Source: Clostridia bacterium (lineage in GTDB: Bacteria; Bacillota; Clostridia; Oscillospirales; Acutalibacteraceae). From it: 60,819 nt of DNA. The notes beneath the pieces were generated by a model. The model had not been told where the DNA came from and made no database searches. It saw only the letters and a program-made list of their open reading frames with translations. The position numbers were made by a program, and so were the translations under genes. The stretch is from assembly GCA_017465465.1 (NCBI GenBank), contig JAFTWE010000042.1:1-60819 (forward strand), in the 5' to 3' direction. Of the stretch, positions 52,179-60,674 are shown one piece after another. Each line of letters starts with the position of its first letter. The first letter of the stretch is position 1.

Positions 52179-52251
52179 TTTGACTTTCTTTGACTTTGAC
52201 TATATTATAGCCACACAAAAATCAAAAGTCAAAAGGTCAAACAAGGTCAAA
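52179..52251. promoter_or_regulatory. CtsR operators flanking the promoter
   Basis: Upstream of the promoter GGTCAAA occurs twice with a 3-bp spacer (52235-52251), the classical CtsR box, and a third AGTCAAA lies at 52227-52233. Downstream, on the other strand, three further GTCAAA-type heptads lie at about 52179-52200. Both sides of the -10 are covered. Confidence 0.88.
52204..52232 (-). promoter_or_regulatory. promoter of the ctsR operon
   Basis: On the minus strand TTGACT (52227-52232), 17 bp, then TATAAT (52204-52209), embedded among CtsR boxes. Confidence 0.85.
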
Positions 52252-52466
52252 TTTCTTTAATTTTATTGTAAAATTAAAATTATCGCTTGTTTTCTTTGAT
52301 TTTCTCACTTTTTCTTTATTTTTTAAGAATTTTAAAATTTAAAAATACACACAGAAAAAGTTTGACCTTCATATTATGATAACAGGGATAAAAATTGCAA
52401 AAAATCCCGCAAAAATCTACCACTATTTTCTTATTATAAATAATACCTATAATAGCGAAAAAAATA
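52252..52466. other. AT-rich divergent intergenic region
   Basis: This is the gap between the ctsR operators and the cysteine-desulfurase promoter. It holds a single extra TTTGACC (reverse GGTCAAA) near 52363 and a second TATAAT at 52448-52453 without a good -35. I saw no gene. Confidence 0.4.
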
Positions 52467-52495
52467 TTGCAAGAGAGGTAAAAGTGATGTATAAT
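52467..52495 (+). promoter_or_regulatory. promoter of the cysteine desulfurase-thiI operon
   Basis: TTGCAA (52467-52472), 17 bp, then TATAAT (52490-52495). The elements are the same as those before miaB. Confidence 0.65.
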
Positions 52496-52516
52496 GTAAG
52501 CGTATATTTTAAAGTA

Positions 52517-52529
52517 GCGAAAATTTCGC
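52517..52529 (+). promoter_or_regulatory. 13-bp perfect palindrome before the desulfurase gene
   Basis: GCGAAA, a central A and TTTCGC lie between the -10 and the GGAGGG ribosome site. The position suits a repressor operator, or a small hairpin at the mRNA 5' end. Confidence 0.4.
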
Positions 52530-52547
52530 ATTTTGGAGGGAAGTTTA

Positions 52548-53681
52548 ATGGAAGCCTATCTTGATAACAGCGCAACAACGCCCGTATGCCCTGAGGCGAT
52601 TGAGGCAATCAATAACACATTAACCAAGTGCTGGGGCAACCCGTCTTCTCTGCATTTTGGCGGAATTGAAGCTTCTGAAGTTCTTGAAAATGCAAGGCAT
52701 TCAATAGCTAAGAAGCTGTCTTGTGATGACAGTGAAATTTTCTTCACCTCAGGCGGAACCGAGAGCAATAACATCGCAATTTTCGGTGCGGCTCACGCCT
52801 TCCGACCAAAGGGTATGAGAATTATCACCACATCAATCGAGCACCCCAGCGTTGAAGAGCCGATGAAGCAGCTTGAAAAAGAGGGCTATGATGTTGTAAG
52901 GCTCAATGTTGATAAAAACGGCTGTTTTGATGAGCGTCAGCTCAATGCCGCGGTCAACACATCCACCTCACTCATCAGCATTATGGCTGTCAACAATGAA
53001 ATCGGCACAATCGAAGCCATTGAAAAGGTTAAATCTGCTGTTCGCAAATACAACGCTCCTGCTCTTATTCATTGTGACGCTGTTCAGGCTTTCGGCAAAA
53101 TCCCCCTGAAGCCGCACGCAATGGGTATTGACCTTATGAGCATAAGCTCCCACAAAATTCACGGCCCGAAAGGTGCAGGCGCTTTGTTTATTAAAAAAGG
53201 CTCGCGCATTGCCACAACAGTTTTTGGCGGCGGTCAGGAAAAGGGAATCCGCCCCGGCACAGAGCCTATGCCCGCAATAGCAGGCTTCGGTGCGGCTGCC
53301 GATGCAATTAAGGATATAGATGTTAACCTCAGGATTGCAACTCAGCAAAGAGATTATCTCATATCCCGCCTGGTTGAGCTTGGCGGAGTTGTAATCAACT
53401 CACCTGCCGATGCTCTGCCTTATGTTACCAACATTTCGGTAACAGGCATCCCCTCTGAGGTGCTTCTCAATTACCTTTCGGAGATGGGCATTTATATTTC
53501 AAGCGGCTCAGCCTGTTCAAAGGGCCACAAGAGCAGAGTTCTTACCGAAATCGGGCTTGATTCTCAGAGAATCAGCAGTGCTGTGAGAATAAGCATTTCA
53601 AGATACACCACAAGGCAAGAAATTGACTATTTCATTCAGGGCGTTGCATCTGCCCAAAAAACAATGAGGCGAATGAAATAA
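52548..53681 (+). CDS. cysteine desulfurase (NifS/IscS-like)
   Basis: A PLP enzyme that takes sulfur from cysteine as a persulfide. The N-terminus is YLDNSATTPV, the PLP lysine is in SSHKIHGPKG, and the catalytic Cys lies in SSGSACSKGHKS. The 377-residue length is normal. The start at ATG 52548 has GGAGGG 7 nt upstream. thiI follows after 16 bp, the same pairing as B. subtilis nifZ-thiI, so its main role is probably to supply sulfur for 4-thiouridine in tRNA. Confidence 0.94.
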   Translation: MEAYLDNSATTPVCPEAIEAINNTLTKCWGNPSSLHFGGIEASEVLENARHSIAKKLSCDDSEIFFTSGGTESNNIAIFGAAHAFRPKGMRIITTSIEHPSVEEPMKQLEKEGYDVVRLNVDKNGCFDERQLNAAVNTSTSLISIMAVNNEIGTIEAIEKVKSAVRKYNAPALIHCDAVQAFGKIPLKPHAMGIDLMSISSHKIHGPKGAGALFIKKGSRIATTVFGGGQEKGIRPGTEPMPAIAGFGAAADAIKDIDVNLRIATQQRDYLISRLVELGGVVINSPADALPYVTNISVTGIPSEVLLNYLSEMGIYISSGSACSKGHKSRVLTEIGLDSQRISSAVRISISRYTTRQEIDYFIQGVASAQKTMRRMK

Positions 53682-53697
53682 CGAAACGGAGTTCAAA

Positions 53698-54870
53698 ATG
53701 AAGGAAACAATTCTTATAAAAAACGGCGAGTTAGCCCTCAAAGGTCTTAACCGCCGCACTTTTGAAGACATTCTTATAAAAAATATGCGTCACCGTCTGA
53801 GTGACCTGGGTAAGTTCAAATTCACCTCGGCTCAATCAACTATTATGGTTGAGTCCGAGGACGAAAATGTAGATTTTGACGAAGCAGTCCGCCGATTGAC
53901 CAAGGTTTTCGGCATTGCCGCATTATCAAGAGCCGCCGCAGTTGAAAAGGATATGGATGTTATACTGGGCTGTGCAGGTGAATACCTTCGTGACCAGCTT
54001 GAAGGAGCTAAAACATTTAAGGTTGAGGCAAAGCGTTCCGACAAAAACTTCCCTCTCAAGTCACCTGAAATCTGCCGTGAGGTTGGCGGCAAAATTCTCA
54101 GTATGTACCATCACCTTAAGGTTGATGTTCACAACCCTGATGTTGTTGTTATGGTTGAGGTGCGTGATTTCTACGCCTATATCCACGGCAACCAGATTAA
54201 GGGCGCAGGCGGTATGCCCACAGGCTCCGCAGGCAGAGCCGCTTTGCTTGTGTCAGGCGGTATCGACAGCCCCGTTGCAGGCTGGATGATGGCAAAACGA
54301 GGTCTCAATATAGTGGGCATTCATTTTGCATCTCCCCCTTACACCTCACAGAGAGCCGAAATGAAGGTTCACACCCTTTGCAAAAAAGTGTCGCAGTATT
54401 GCGGCAGAATTCCTCTTTTCGTTGTGCCCTTTACCCATATTCAGGAAGAAATAAAAGACAACTGCCCTGAGGATTTATTTACCCTCATTATGCGCAGACT
54501 AATGATGCGTTGCGCCGAAATAATTGCAAAAAAAGAGGATTGCGGCGCACTTATTACAGGTGAAAGTGTGGGTCAGGTTGCAAGCCAGACTATGCAGGCA
54601 ATCGCTTGCACCGAGGCTGTGGCAACAATGCCTGTTTTCCGTCCTCTCATCGGTATGGACAAGGATGAGGTTGTTATCATTTCAAGAAAAATTGACACCT
54701 TTGAAACCTCCATTCTCCCTTATGAGGATTGCTGCACGGTATTTACCCCCAAGCACCCCAAAACCAAGCCAAAGCTTTCTCAGCTTGAAGAGGCAGAGGC
54801 TCTGATTGATGTTGACGGTCTTGTTAAAGAGGCCATTGCAAACACAAAATTCATTATGATAGACAGATAA
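53698..54870 (+). CDS. thiI: tRNA 4-thiouridine synthetase ThiI
   Basis: An N-terminal ferredoxin-like/THUMP region (about 1-165) is followed by the PP-loop ATPase domain with SGGIDSPVAG. It adenylates U8 of tRNA and accepts sulfur from the desulfurase. At 390 residues it lacks the C-terminal rhodanese domain of E. coli ThiI, as do other Firmicute forms, which then depend on a dedicated desulfurase. The partner gene lies directly upstream. Confidence 0.96.
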   Translation: MKETILIKNGELALKGLNRRTFEDILIKNMRHRLSDLGKFKFTSAQSTIMVESEDENVDFDEAVRRLTKVFGIAALSRAAAVEKDMDVILGCAGEYLRDQLEGAKTFKVEAKRSDKNFPLKSPEICREVGGKILSMYHHLKVDVHNPDVVVMVEVRDFYAYIHGNQIKGAGGMPTGSAGRAALLVSGGIDSPVAGWMMAKRGLNIVGIHFASPPYTSQRAEMKVHTLCKKVSQYCGRIPLFVVPFTHIQEEIKDNCPEDLFTLIMRRLMMRCAEIIAKKEDCGALITGESVGQVASQTMQAIACTEAVATMPVFRPLIGMDKDEVVIISRKIDTFETSILPYEDCCTVFTPKHPKTKPKLSQLEEAEALIDVDGLVKEAIANTKFIMIDR

Positions 54871-54886
54871 AGGTTGGCGACTAATT

Positions 54887-56143
54887 TTGGCAATTTGCGA
54901 AATCATCAGCGTAGGAACGGAAATTCTTTTAGGTGACATTGTGAACACCGATGCTCAGTTTTTGTCAGTTGAGCTTGCAAAAATGGGTATCAGCGTGCTT
55001 CACCAGACCACCGTCGGGGACAACCCTGACAGGCTTCGCAATGTCCTTAAAATTGCGGCAGAGAGAAGTGACATCATCATCGCCTCAGGCGGTCTCGGAC
55101 CAACTCCCGATGATTTAACAAAAGAAATCTGCTGTGAATTTTTAGAAAAAGAGTGTGTTCTTCATAAAGAGAGCCTTGACAGAATGGAAAGCTATTTTTC
55201 ATCAAAAGGGCTTTCTATGAGTGAAAACAACAAAAAGCAGGCTATGCTCCCCGTTGACGGCGTTATTTTCCCTAACGATAACGGTACCGCTCCCGGCTGT
55301 GCCATAGAAAAAGACGGAAAGCATATTCTTATGCTCCCCGGCCCACCCAGGGAACTGAAGCCGATGTTTTTAAATTACGCTGTGCCATACCTTCAGCAAT
55401 TTTCTGACAAAATAATTATTTCTCATAACATCCGCACCTTCGGCATCGGTGAAAGCGTTATGGCGCAAAGGGTTGATGATTTACTGAACAGCCAAAACCC
55501 CACCGTTGCTCCCTATGCAAAAGAGGGGGAGGCTCTTCTGCGCGTTACCGCCATGGCAGGCAATAAAGAAGAAGCTGACCGCCTTGCAAAGCCCGTAATT
55601 GATGAAATCTGTTCAAGATTAAAGGGCTTTGTTTACGGTATTGATGAACCGAACATCGAAACCGCCGTTGTTAAAAAGCTCAAAGAAAAAAGCCTGACCC
55701 TTGCCACTGCAGAATCATGCACAGGCGGGCTTATCGGCAAAAGAATTACCGATGTTTCAGGCTCTTCGGCAGTTTTTGAATGCGGAATTATTTCTTATTC
55801 CAACCAAATAAAAGCAAAAATTCTCGGTGTAAATGAGGATGACCTTAAAAACTACGGAGCCGTAAGCGAGCCTGTTGCCCGTCAGATGGCACTTGGCGCG
55901 CTCAAGCTCAGCGGAGCCGACATAGCAGTTGGCGTAACAGGAATCGCAGGCCCTGAAAGTGACGGCACTGACAAGCCCGTAGGTCTTAGCTTTATAGCTC
56001 TTGCCGCCAAAGACGGCACAGTAGTTGTAAAGAAACTCCTTACAGGTAAAAACGGCCCCGGTTGCCGCGATTATAACCGCCTGGTTAATGCGTCAAACGC
56101 TCTTAACCTTGTAAGACTTTATCTTGAAAATAACCTTAATTAG
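54887..56143 (+). CDS. cinA: CinA family protein (NMN deamidase/competence-damage protein)
   Basis: The N-terminal molybdopterin-binding-like domain (VGTEILLGDIVNTDAQFLS, then ASGGLGPTPDD) is followed by the C-terminal CinA/PncC domain (LATAESCTGGLIGKRIT and VGVTGIAGPESDG). CinA proteins deamidate NMN and hydrolyse ADP-ribose derivatives. The 418-residue length fits the two-domain form. The start is a TTG at 54887 with a weak AAGGTTGG upstream. It is followed after 11 bp by the long sortase gene. Confidence 0.93.
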   Translation: MAICEIISVGTEILLGDIVNTDAQFLSVELAKMGISVLHQTTVGDNPDRLRNVLKIAAERSDIIIASGGLGPTPDDLTKEICCEFLEKECVLHKESLDRMESYFSSKGLSMSENNKKQAMLPVDGVIFPNDNGTAPGCAIEKDGKHILMLPGPPRELKPMFLNYAVPYLQQFSDKIIISHNIRTFGIGESVMAQRVDDLLNSQNPTVAPYAKEGEALLRVTAMAGNKEEADRLAKPVIDEICSRLKGFVYGIDEPNIETAVVKKLKEKSLTLATAESCTGGLIGKRITDVSGSSAVFECGIISYSNQIKAKILGVNEDDLKNYGAVSEPVARQMALGALKLSGADIAVGVTGIAGPESDGTDKPVGLSFIALAAKDGTVVVKKLLTGKNGPGCRDYNRLVNASNALNLVRLYLENNLN

Positions 56144-56154
56144 GGGATGAATAT

Positions 56155-57669
56155 ATGGACGAATTCAAAAAAAGAGACGGTAAAAGTGAAATTGACTTAA
56201 CTGAATTTGATTTGACCGACTTTAAAGAATATTTTGAAGAAGAGGATGCTCAACGCGAGGCAGAAGCAAAAGAAAGAGCCGAGCGTGAAGCCGCTGAAGA
56301 AGCCGCAAGACTCGCCGAGGAGGAGCGAATCCGCCTTGAAGCACAGCGCAAAAAAGAAGAGGAAGAAAGAAAAGCCGCCGAAGAGCTTGCCGCAAAGAAA
56401 AGAGCTGAATTTGAAGCCAGAGAAAGAGAAGAGGCACGCCGAGCCGCCGAAAAGGCCGCGGCCGCCGCTTTGGCTGCAAAAAAGGCGGAAGAAGCAAAAG
56501 CTCAGGAGCAGAAAGAAATTTCCGCAAGGCTTCTTGAGCAGGCAGATGTTGACAATGAAATGCCCATTGAGCCGCCGAAATTTGAAGCTGTGGCTGACGA
56601 GGCTCCCAAGATTGAATTTGCCGCATTTTCTTCTATTCTTGATATAGAAAACAACACAACCGAAGAGCAAAGTGAGCCTCAGGACTTCCCCGACGACGGC
56701 CCTACAGGCTTTTTGGCAGACAAGAGCAAAAAGAAGGGAACGGTTGCCACTGTTATCTGCATAATCCTTTTAGTTGCAACTGTTGCTTGCGCCGCTCTGG
56801 CTGTTTGGAATTTCACCAACAAGGCTGACGGCAAATCCGACACTCAAGACACTCCCGTAGTCAATAATCAGGCTCAGGTGTTTGACCCTTACGGTGATTT
56901 GGTTGTTAATTATAACGAAACGGTTTACCCCGATTCAATCAATGAAAATCTCAAGGCAATGTATTCTGAAAATGACGACCTTGCAGGCTGGCTCACCATT
57001 GACGGAACAGCTATTGACTACCCCATTATGCAGGACAGCGCCAACAAATATTACCTTTACAACAACAACGCTTTTGATGAAAGCGCACGCTACGGCACGC
57101 CGTTTATCGACTTCCGTTGCACAAAAAACGGCCTTAGCAAAAACACGGTAATTTACGGTCACAGAATGAACAACGACGCTCACTTCGGCTCACTTGACAG
57201 CTACACAGATGTTGAGCATTATAAAACTCACCCCACTATTAAATATGACACCCTCACAGGCTCATATACTTTTAAGGTTTACGCAGTGTTTTATGCCACA
57301 ACCCAAGGCAGTGTTGACGGCGGATATGTGTTTGATTATTACAACCCGAATATGAGCGATGAGAGCTTCGCCGGTTATATTGAAATGCTTAATCAATACG
57401 CACTTTATACAACCGACGCAGGTCTTGAAAAGACCGATAAAATCATCACTCTTTCAACCTGCACCCATGTTTATGACAGCCTTAAAGACGGCGGAGTTGA
57501 CGCCCGTTTTGTTGTGGTTGGCAGATTGCTCAGAAGCGGTGAAAGCGAAAGTGTTGACACTGAAAATGTAACAGTAAACGCTGATTATCGCCGCCCTCAG
57601 ATTTGGTATGACAAAAACGGCAAATCTAACCCCTACTCAGCTTACAGAAGCTGGAAGCCCTCTAAATAA
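56155..57669 (+). CDS. class B sortase with cytoplasmic coiled-coil extension
   Basis: Residues 28-125 are an Ala/Glu/Lys/Arg-rich helix (coiled coil or single helix) on the cytoplasmic side. An acidic linker and a transmembrane helix (about 195-219) follow, then a SrtB-type domain with His336 in YGHRM, Cys436 in TLSTC and Arg451 in DARFVVV. Sortases are usually 200-300 residues; this one has about 190 extra N-terminal residues. The C-terminus after the catalytic Arg carries RRPQIWYDKNGKSNPY, shared with the third sortase of the window. The next gene encodes a similarly charged helical protein, so the two may interact in the cytoplasm. Confidence 0.92.
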   Translation: MDEFKKRDGKSEIDLTEFDLTDFKEYFEEEDAQREAEAKERAEREAAEEAARLAEEERIRLEAQRKKEEEERKAAEELAAKKRAEFEAREREEARRAAEKAAAAALAAKKAEEAKAQEQKEISARLLEQADVDNEMPIEPPKFEAVADEAPKIEFAAFSSILDIENNTTEEQSEPQDFPDDGPTGFLADKSKKKGTVATVICIILLVATVACAALAVWNFTNKADGKSDTQDTPVVNNQAQVFDPYGDLVVNYNETVYPDSINENLKAMYSENDDLAGWLTIDGTAIDYPIMQDSANKYYLYNNNAFDESARYGTPFIDFRCTKNGLSKNTVIYGHRMNNDAHFGSLDSYTDVEHYKTHPTIKYDTLTGSYTFKVYAVFYATTQGSVDGGYVFDYYNPNMSDESFAGYIEMLNQYALYTTDAGLEKTDKIITLSTCTHVYDSLKDGGVDARFVVVGRLLRSGESESVDTENVTVNADYRRPQIWYDKNGKSNPYSAYRSWKPSK

Positions 57670-57694
57670 AATCTCACGAAAGGAGCAAATTTGA

Positions 57695-59779
57695 ATGGCA
57701 GACGGATTTGACAAACCTATTATGCCTAAAAAGGACGATAAGCAGAAGTTACCTGAAGCTATCCCCGTTGACGATAAGGGCCAACCGTTGCCTGACCCGT
57801 CAGAAAATTTAAGCGGTTACATAGTGACCACAGGCGTTGAAAATCTCAAAAACACATTTGCTTCAGTTGAGGTTGATGACGGAGTGAGGGAAACTATGGA
57901 GCCTCCCCAGCAAATGGGCTTTATAAAAAGGCACCTTTCTGCCAACAGAGGCTACAGCTATTACGGCACCCCTGCAGGCAGTATTCCCAAGGATGCCAAC
58001 GGCGTTGAGCCGTCACCGCTCTCCAAGCTTTTTTCAGAGGCTGAGGTTTTGAGTGAAGATGAAGCCGAAAAACCGGCAGAATTTGTTGCACCTATTAAGC
58101 AGGGCAAGGTTGAAACCCCCAAGCAGGCATCTAAAAAAGCAGAAGACGCAACCGACCCGAAAAGTATTTTTGAAAAAGCCGGCTACAATGTTCTTGACGA
58201 CAACCCCAATGCCTTTAAAATGGCAGATGCAAGAAAAGATGACGACACTCCCCGACTTCGTGATATGTATAAAACCAACACCAAGGTTATTTTCCAATCC
58301 GAGGCGGATACTCTTGCCAACGGCAATAAGGTGGAAGAGGTGTCTGTAGAAAGCACCGAGCTTTTTACAGAGCCGACCAAGCTTTCACGAGCCAAACGCA
58401 GAATTGAAGAAAAGCAGAAAAAGAAAGAAATCAAGGCTCAAATCCGCCTTGAAAAGCAAAAGGCAAAGGCAAGAAAAAAAGCAGAAAAAGAAATCAGAAA
58501 AGCACAGCTTAAGGCTGAAAAGCTGAAGGCTAAAAAAATGACCGAAAAAGAAAAAGCCAAGCTTGCAAAGCTTGAAAGCAAAATTGCCGATATTTCTGGC
58601 AAGGGCGCTACAGCCAAAGCTCAGCAAGACCTTATTTCTGCCCAAAAGGCAAAGACTCAGCGCAAGCAGGCATTAGCCGCCGCAGAAAAGGCAGAAGCTC
58701 AAAAGAAAAAGGCTGAAAAAGAAGCTAAACTTGCCGCTGAAAAAGCACAGGCCGAAAAGGCAAAAGCCGAGCAAGAAGCCAGGCTTGCCGCAGAAAAGGC
58801 TCAGGCTGAAAAGGCAAAAGCCGAGCAAGAAGCTAAGCTTGCCGCTGAAAAAGCTCAGGCTGAAAAGGCAAAGGCAGAGCAAGAAGCTAAGCTTGCCGCT
58901 GAAAAAGCTCAGGCCGAAAAGGCAAAAGCCGAGCAAGAAGCCAAGCTTGCCGCAGAAAAAGCTCAAAAAGAAAAAGAAGAAGCTGAACTTGCAGTTAAGC
59001 AGGCTCAGCAGGCAAAAGCTGATGCAGAAAGTATCGCAAAAGAAGCATTTTTGAAAGCAAAAGAGCAAAGCGAAGAGGCCGCAAAGGTCATTGAGCTTGC
59101 TAAGAAACAAAAAGAAGATGCTCAGCGCGCCGCTCAGCTTGCCGCGCAGGAGGCTAACCGCAAGCTTTCAGAAGAGAAGGAGCGTATCCGCCGCGAGCAA
59201 GAGGCTGAACAGGCAAAGAATCAACAACAGCAGGAGCTTGCCCGCCGTGAGCTTGAAAGTCAGCAGGAGGCCGCCAAGCAGGCCCGACTTGATGCTCAGC
59301 AGTTAATGGCAGAGCTTGAGGCTATGCGCAAGGCTGCCGCCGATGCACTGGCTCAGAAAGAAGAAGCTGAAGAGGCCGCCCGACTTGCAAGGGAAGAAAA
59401 GGCCCGCCTTGATGCCGAAGCCCAAGCAAGAGCTGAGGCTGAACGGATTCACCGCGAGGAGCTTGCCGCAAAACGCGCCGCAAGAAAGGCACGCGAAGAA
59501 GCCCGTATGGCAGAAACTGAAAAAATCCGACGAGAACGTGATGAGGCTATTGCCAAGGCAAGAGCCGAAAAGGACGCCGCCATTGCCAAAGCAAAGGCCG
59601 AGAAGGAGGCCGCTATTGCTAAAGCACGAGCAGAAAAAGAAGCGGCTATTGCTAAAATTCAGCAATCCTCCAAAAAGGAAAATGCCCCTGCGGATATTCC
59701 CATTTCCAAGCCCTTGAACGCTGAGCTGAAATTTGATAAAGATAACATTATTTCACGCTCAACTAAGAAAGAAGACTAA
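57695..59779 (+). CDS. cytoplasmic protein with very long charged helix and 18-residue repeats
   Basis: A 694-residue protein without signal or membrane segment. Residues 1-225 are a mixed, partly disordered region. From about 228 to 655 nearly everything is Ala/Lys/Glu/Gln/Arg in helical register. Four almost exact 18-residue units (LAAEKAQAEKAKAEQEA plus K or R) lie at 58730-58945; 18 residues equal five helical turns, favouring a straight single helix. A second set of EKDAAIAKAKAEKEAAIAK-type repeats follows near 59560-59650. It looks like a spacer or scaffold. It sits between two sortase genes (1-bp gap to the second), so it may organise them. Function unknown. Confidence 0.8.
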   Translation: MADGFDKPIMPKKDDKQKLPEAIPVDDKGQPLPDPSENLSGYIVTTGVENLKNTFASVEVDDGVRETMEPPQQMGFIKRHLSANRGYSYYGTPAGSIPKDANGVEPSPLSKLFSEAEVLSEDEAEKPAEFVAPIKQGKVETPKQASKKAEDATDPKSIFEKAGYNVLDDNPNAFKMADARKDDDTPRLRDMYKTNTKVIFQSEADTLANGNKVEEVSVESTELFTEPTKLSRAKRRIEEKQKKKEIKAQIRLEKQKAKARKKAEKEIRKAQLKAEKLKAKKMTEKEKAKLAKLESKIADISGKGATAKAQQDLISAQKAKTQRKQALAAAEKAEAQKKKAEKEAKLAAEKAQAEKAKAEQEARLAAEKAQAEKAKAEQEAKLAAEKAQAEKAKAEQEAKLAAEKAQAEKAKAEQEAKLAAEKAQKEKEEAELAVKQAQQAKADAESIAKEAFLKAKEQSEEAAKVIELAKKQKEDAQRAAQLAAQEANRKLSEEKERIRREQEAEQAKNQQQQELARRELESQQEAAKQARLDAQQLMAELEAMRKAAADALAQKEEAEEAARLAREEKARLDAEAQARAEAERIHREELAAKRAARKAREEARMAETEKIRRERDEAIAKARAEKDAAIAKAKAEKEAAIAKARAEKEAAIAKIQQSSKKENAPADIPISKPLNAELKFDKDNIISRSTKKED
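58730..58945 (+). repeat. 54-bp tandem repeat, four copies
   Basis: The units start at 58730, 58784, 58838 and 58892 and encode the 18-residue helix repeat. Differences between units are mostly synonymous (GCC/GCT/GCA, GAA/GAG), so the protein sequence is conserved more than the DNA. Confidence 0.85.
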
Positions 59780-59780
59780 G

Positions 59781-60674
59781 ATGAACCCCAGAGAAAAGAA
59801 AGAATTGATAAGAAAATGTCTGCTTGTGCTTGCCATTATCGGTGTCATAGGCAGTTCAGGTTATCTTATTTATGACCTTGTGTGGCTCCCTTATTCAATA
59901 CAGAAGCAAAATGAAATTTTCAATGTTGATGAAGAGCAATCAAACACCTCGCAGAATGAGTCTTCCCAAAATGAAGGAACTCCCCCTGTGCAGGAGAAAT
60001 ATGTTCAAATCAAAAGCCAATATGAAGATTTTGCAGGCAAGCTCATTGTCAAGGGGCTTAAAATGGACTTTCCCGTTGTTCAGGGAGAAGACAATTCTTA
60101 TTATTTAAAATATAACATTGACGGTGAAGAGGATAAGCACGGGGCTCTGTTTGTGGATTATCGCAACGACCTTGTAAATCTCAATCAGAACACCATTATC
60201 TTCGGCCACAATATGCGCGACGGCACCCAGTTCGGTATGCTGAGTATGTATAAAAAGCTCAGCACCTATAAGGCGTGCCCCGTAATAACCTTCAACACAA
60301 TTTATAAGGATTATAAGTGGAAGGTTTTTGCCGCATTTTTGATTAACACTCAACCCGAGCACGACGGCGGATATGTTTTTAATTATCTTCGCACCGACTT
60401 TGCCACCGACCGGGAATTTTATGATTTTTACGATGAGGTTATGGAGCGCTCATATTTCATAACCGACACAGATGTTACACCTGAGGATAAAATTCTCACC
60501 TTGTCAACCTGCAGTCTGCTTCTTGATGACTCACGGTTTGTTGTTATGGCAAGGCTTGTGCGTGACGGTGAGGAGCCTTCGGTTGACACCTCAGCCGCCA
60601 GAGTTAACACTAACCAGCGTTTTCCTCAGGCCTGGTATGATGAAAATAACCAGACAAATCCTTATATAGATTAA
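59781..60674 (+). CDS. class B sortase
   Basis: The third class B sortase of the window, 297 residues. A transmembrane helix (about 12-34) is followed by a Ser/Asn/Gln linker and the SrtB-type domain with His143 in IFGHNM, Cys244 in LTLSTC and Arg252 in DSRFVVM. The C-terminus has NQRFPQAWYDENNQTNPY, which aligns with the tail of the sortase at 56155. The start is an ATG one base after the previous stop, with a weak GAAAGAAG ribosome site, so translation probably depends on coupling. No terminator is visible before the window ends. Confidence 0.92.
   Translation: MNPREKKELIRKCLLVLAIIGVIGSSGYLIYDLVWLPYSIQKQNEIFNVDEEQSNTSQNESSQNEGTPPVQEKYVQIKSQYEDFAGKLIVKGLKMDFPVVQGEDNSYYLKYNIDGEEDKHGALFVDYRNDLVNLNQNTIIFGHNMRDGTQFGMLSMYKKLSTYKACPVITFNTIYKDYKWKVFAAFLINTQPEHDGGYVFNYLRTDFATDREFYDFYDEVMERSYFITDTDVTPEDKILTLSTCSLLLDDSRFVVMARLVRDGEEPSVDTSAARVNTNQRFPQAWYDENNQTNPYID

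Noticed and set aside
56234..56647. Overlapping basic ORF in another frame inside the long sortase gene
   Set aside because: It is a frame-shifted reading of the Ala/Glu/Lys-rich helix, without a ribosome site. The same applies to long shadow frames in the helix gene (58673-59110 and 59303-59717) and in the divIVA tail (32774-33010, 32932-33435).
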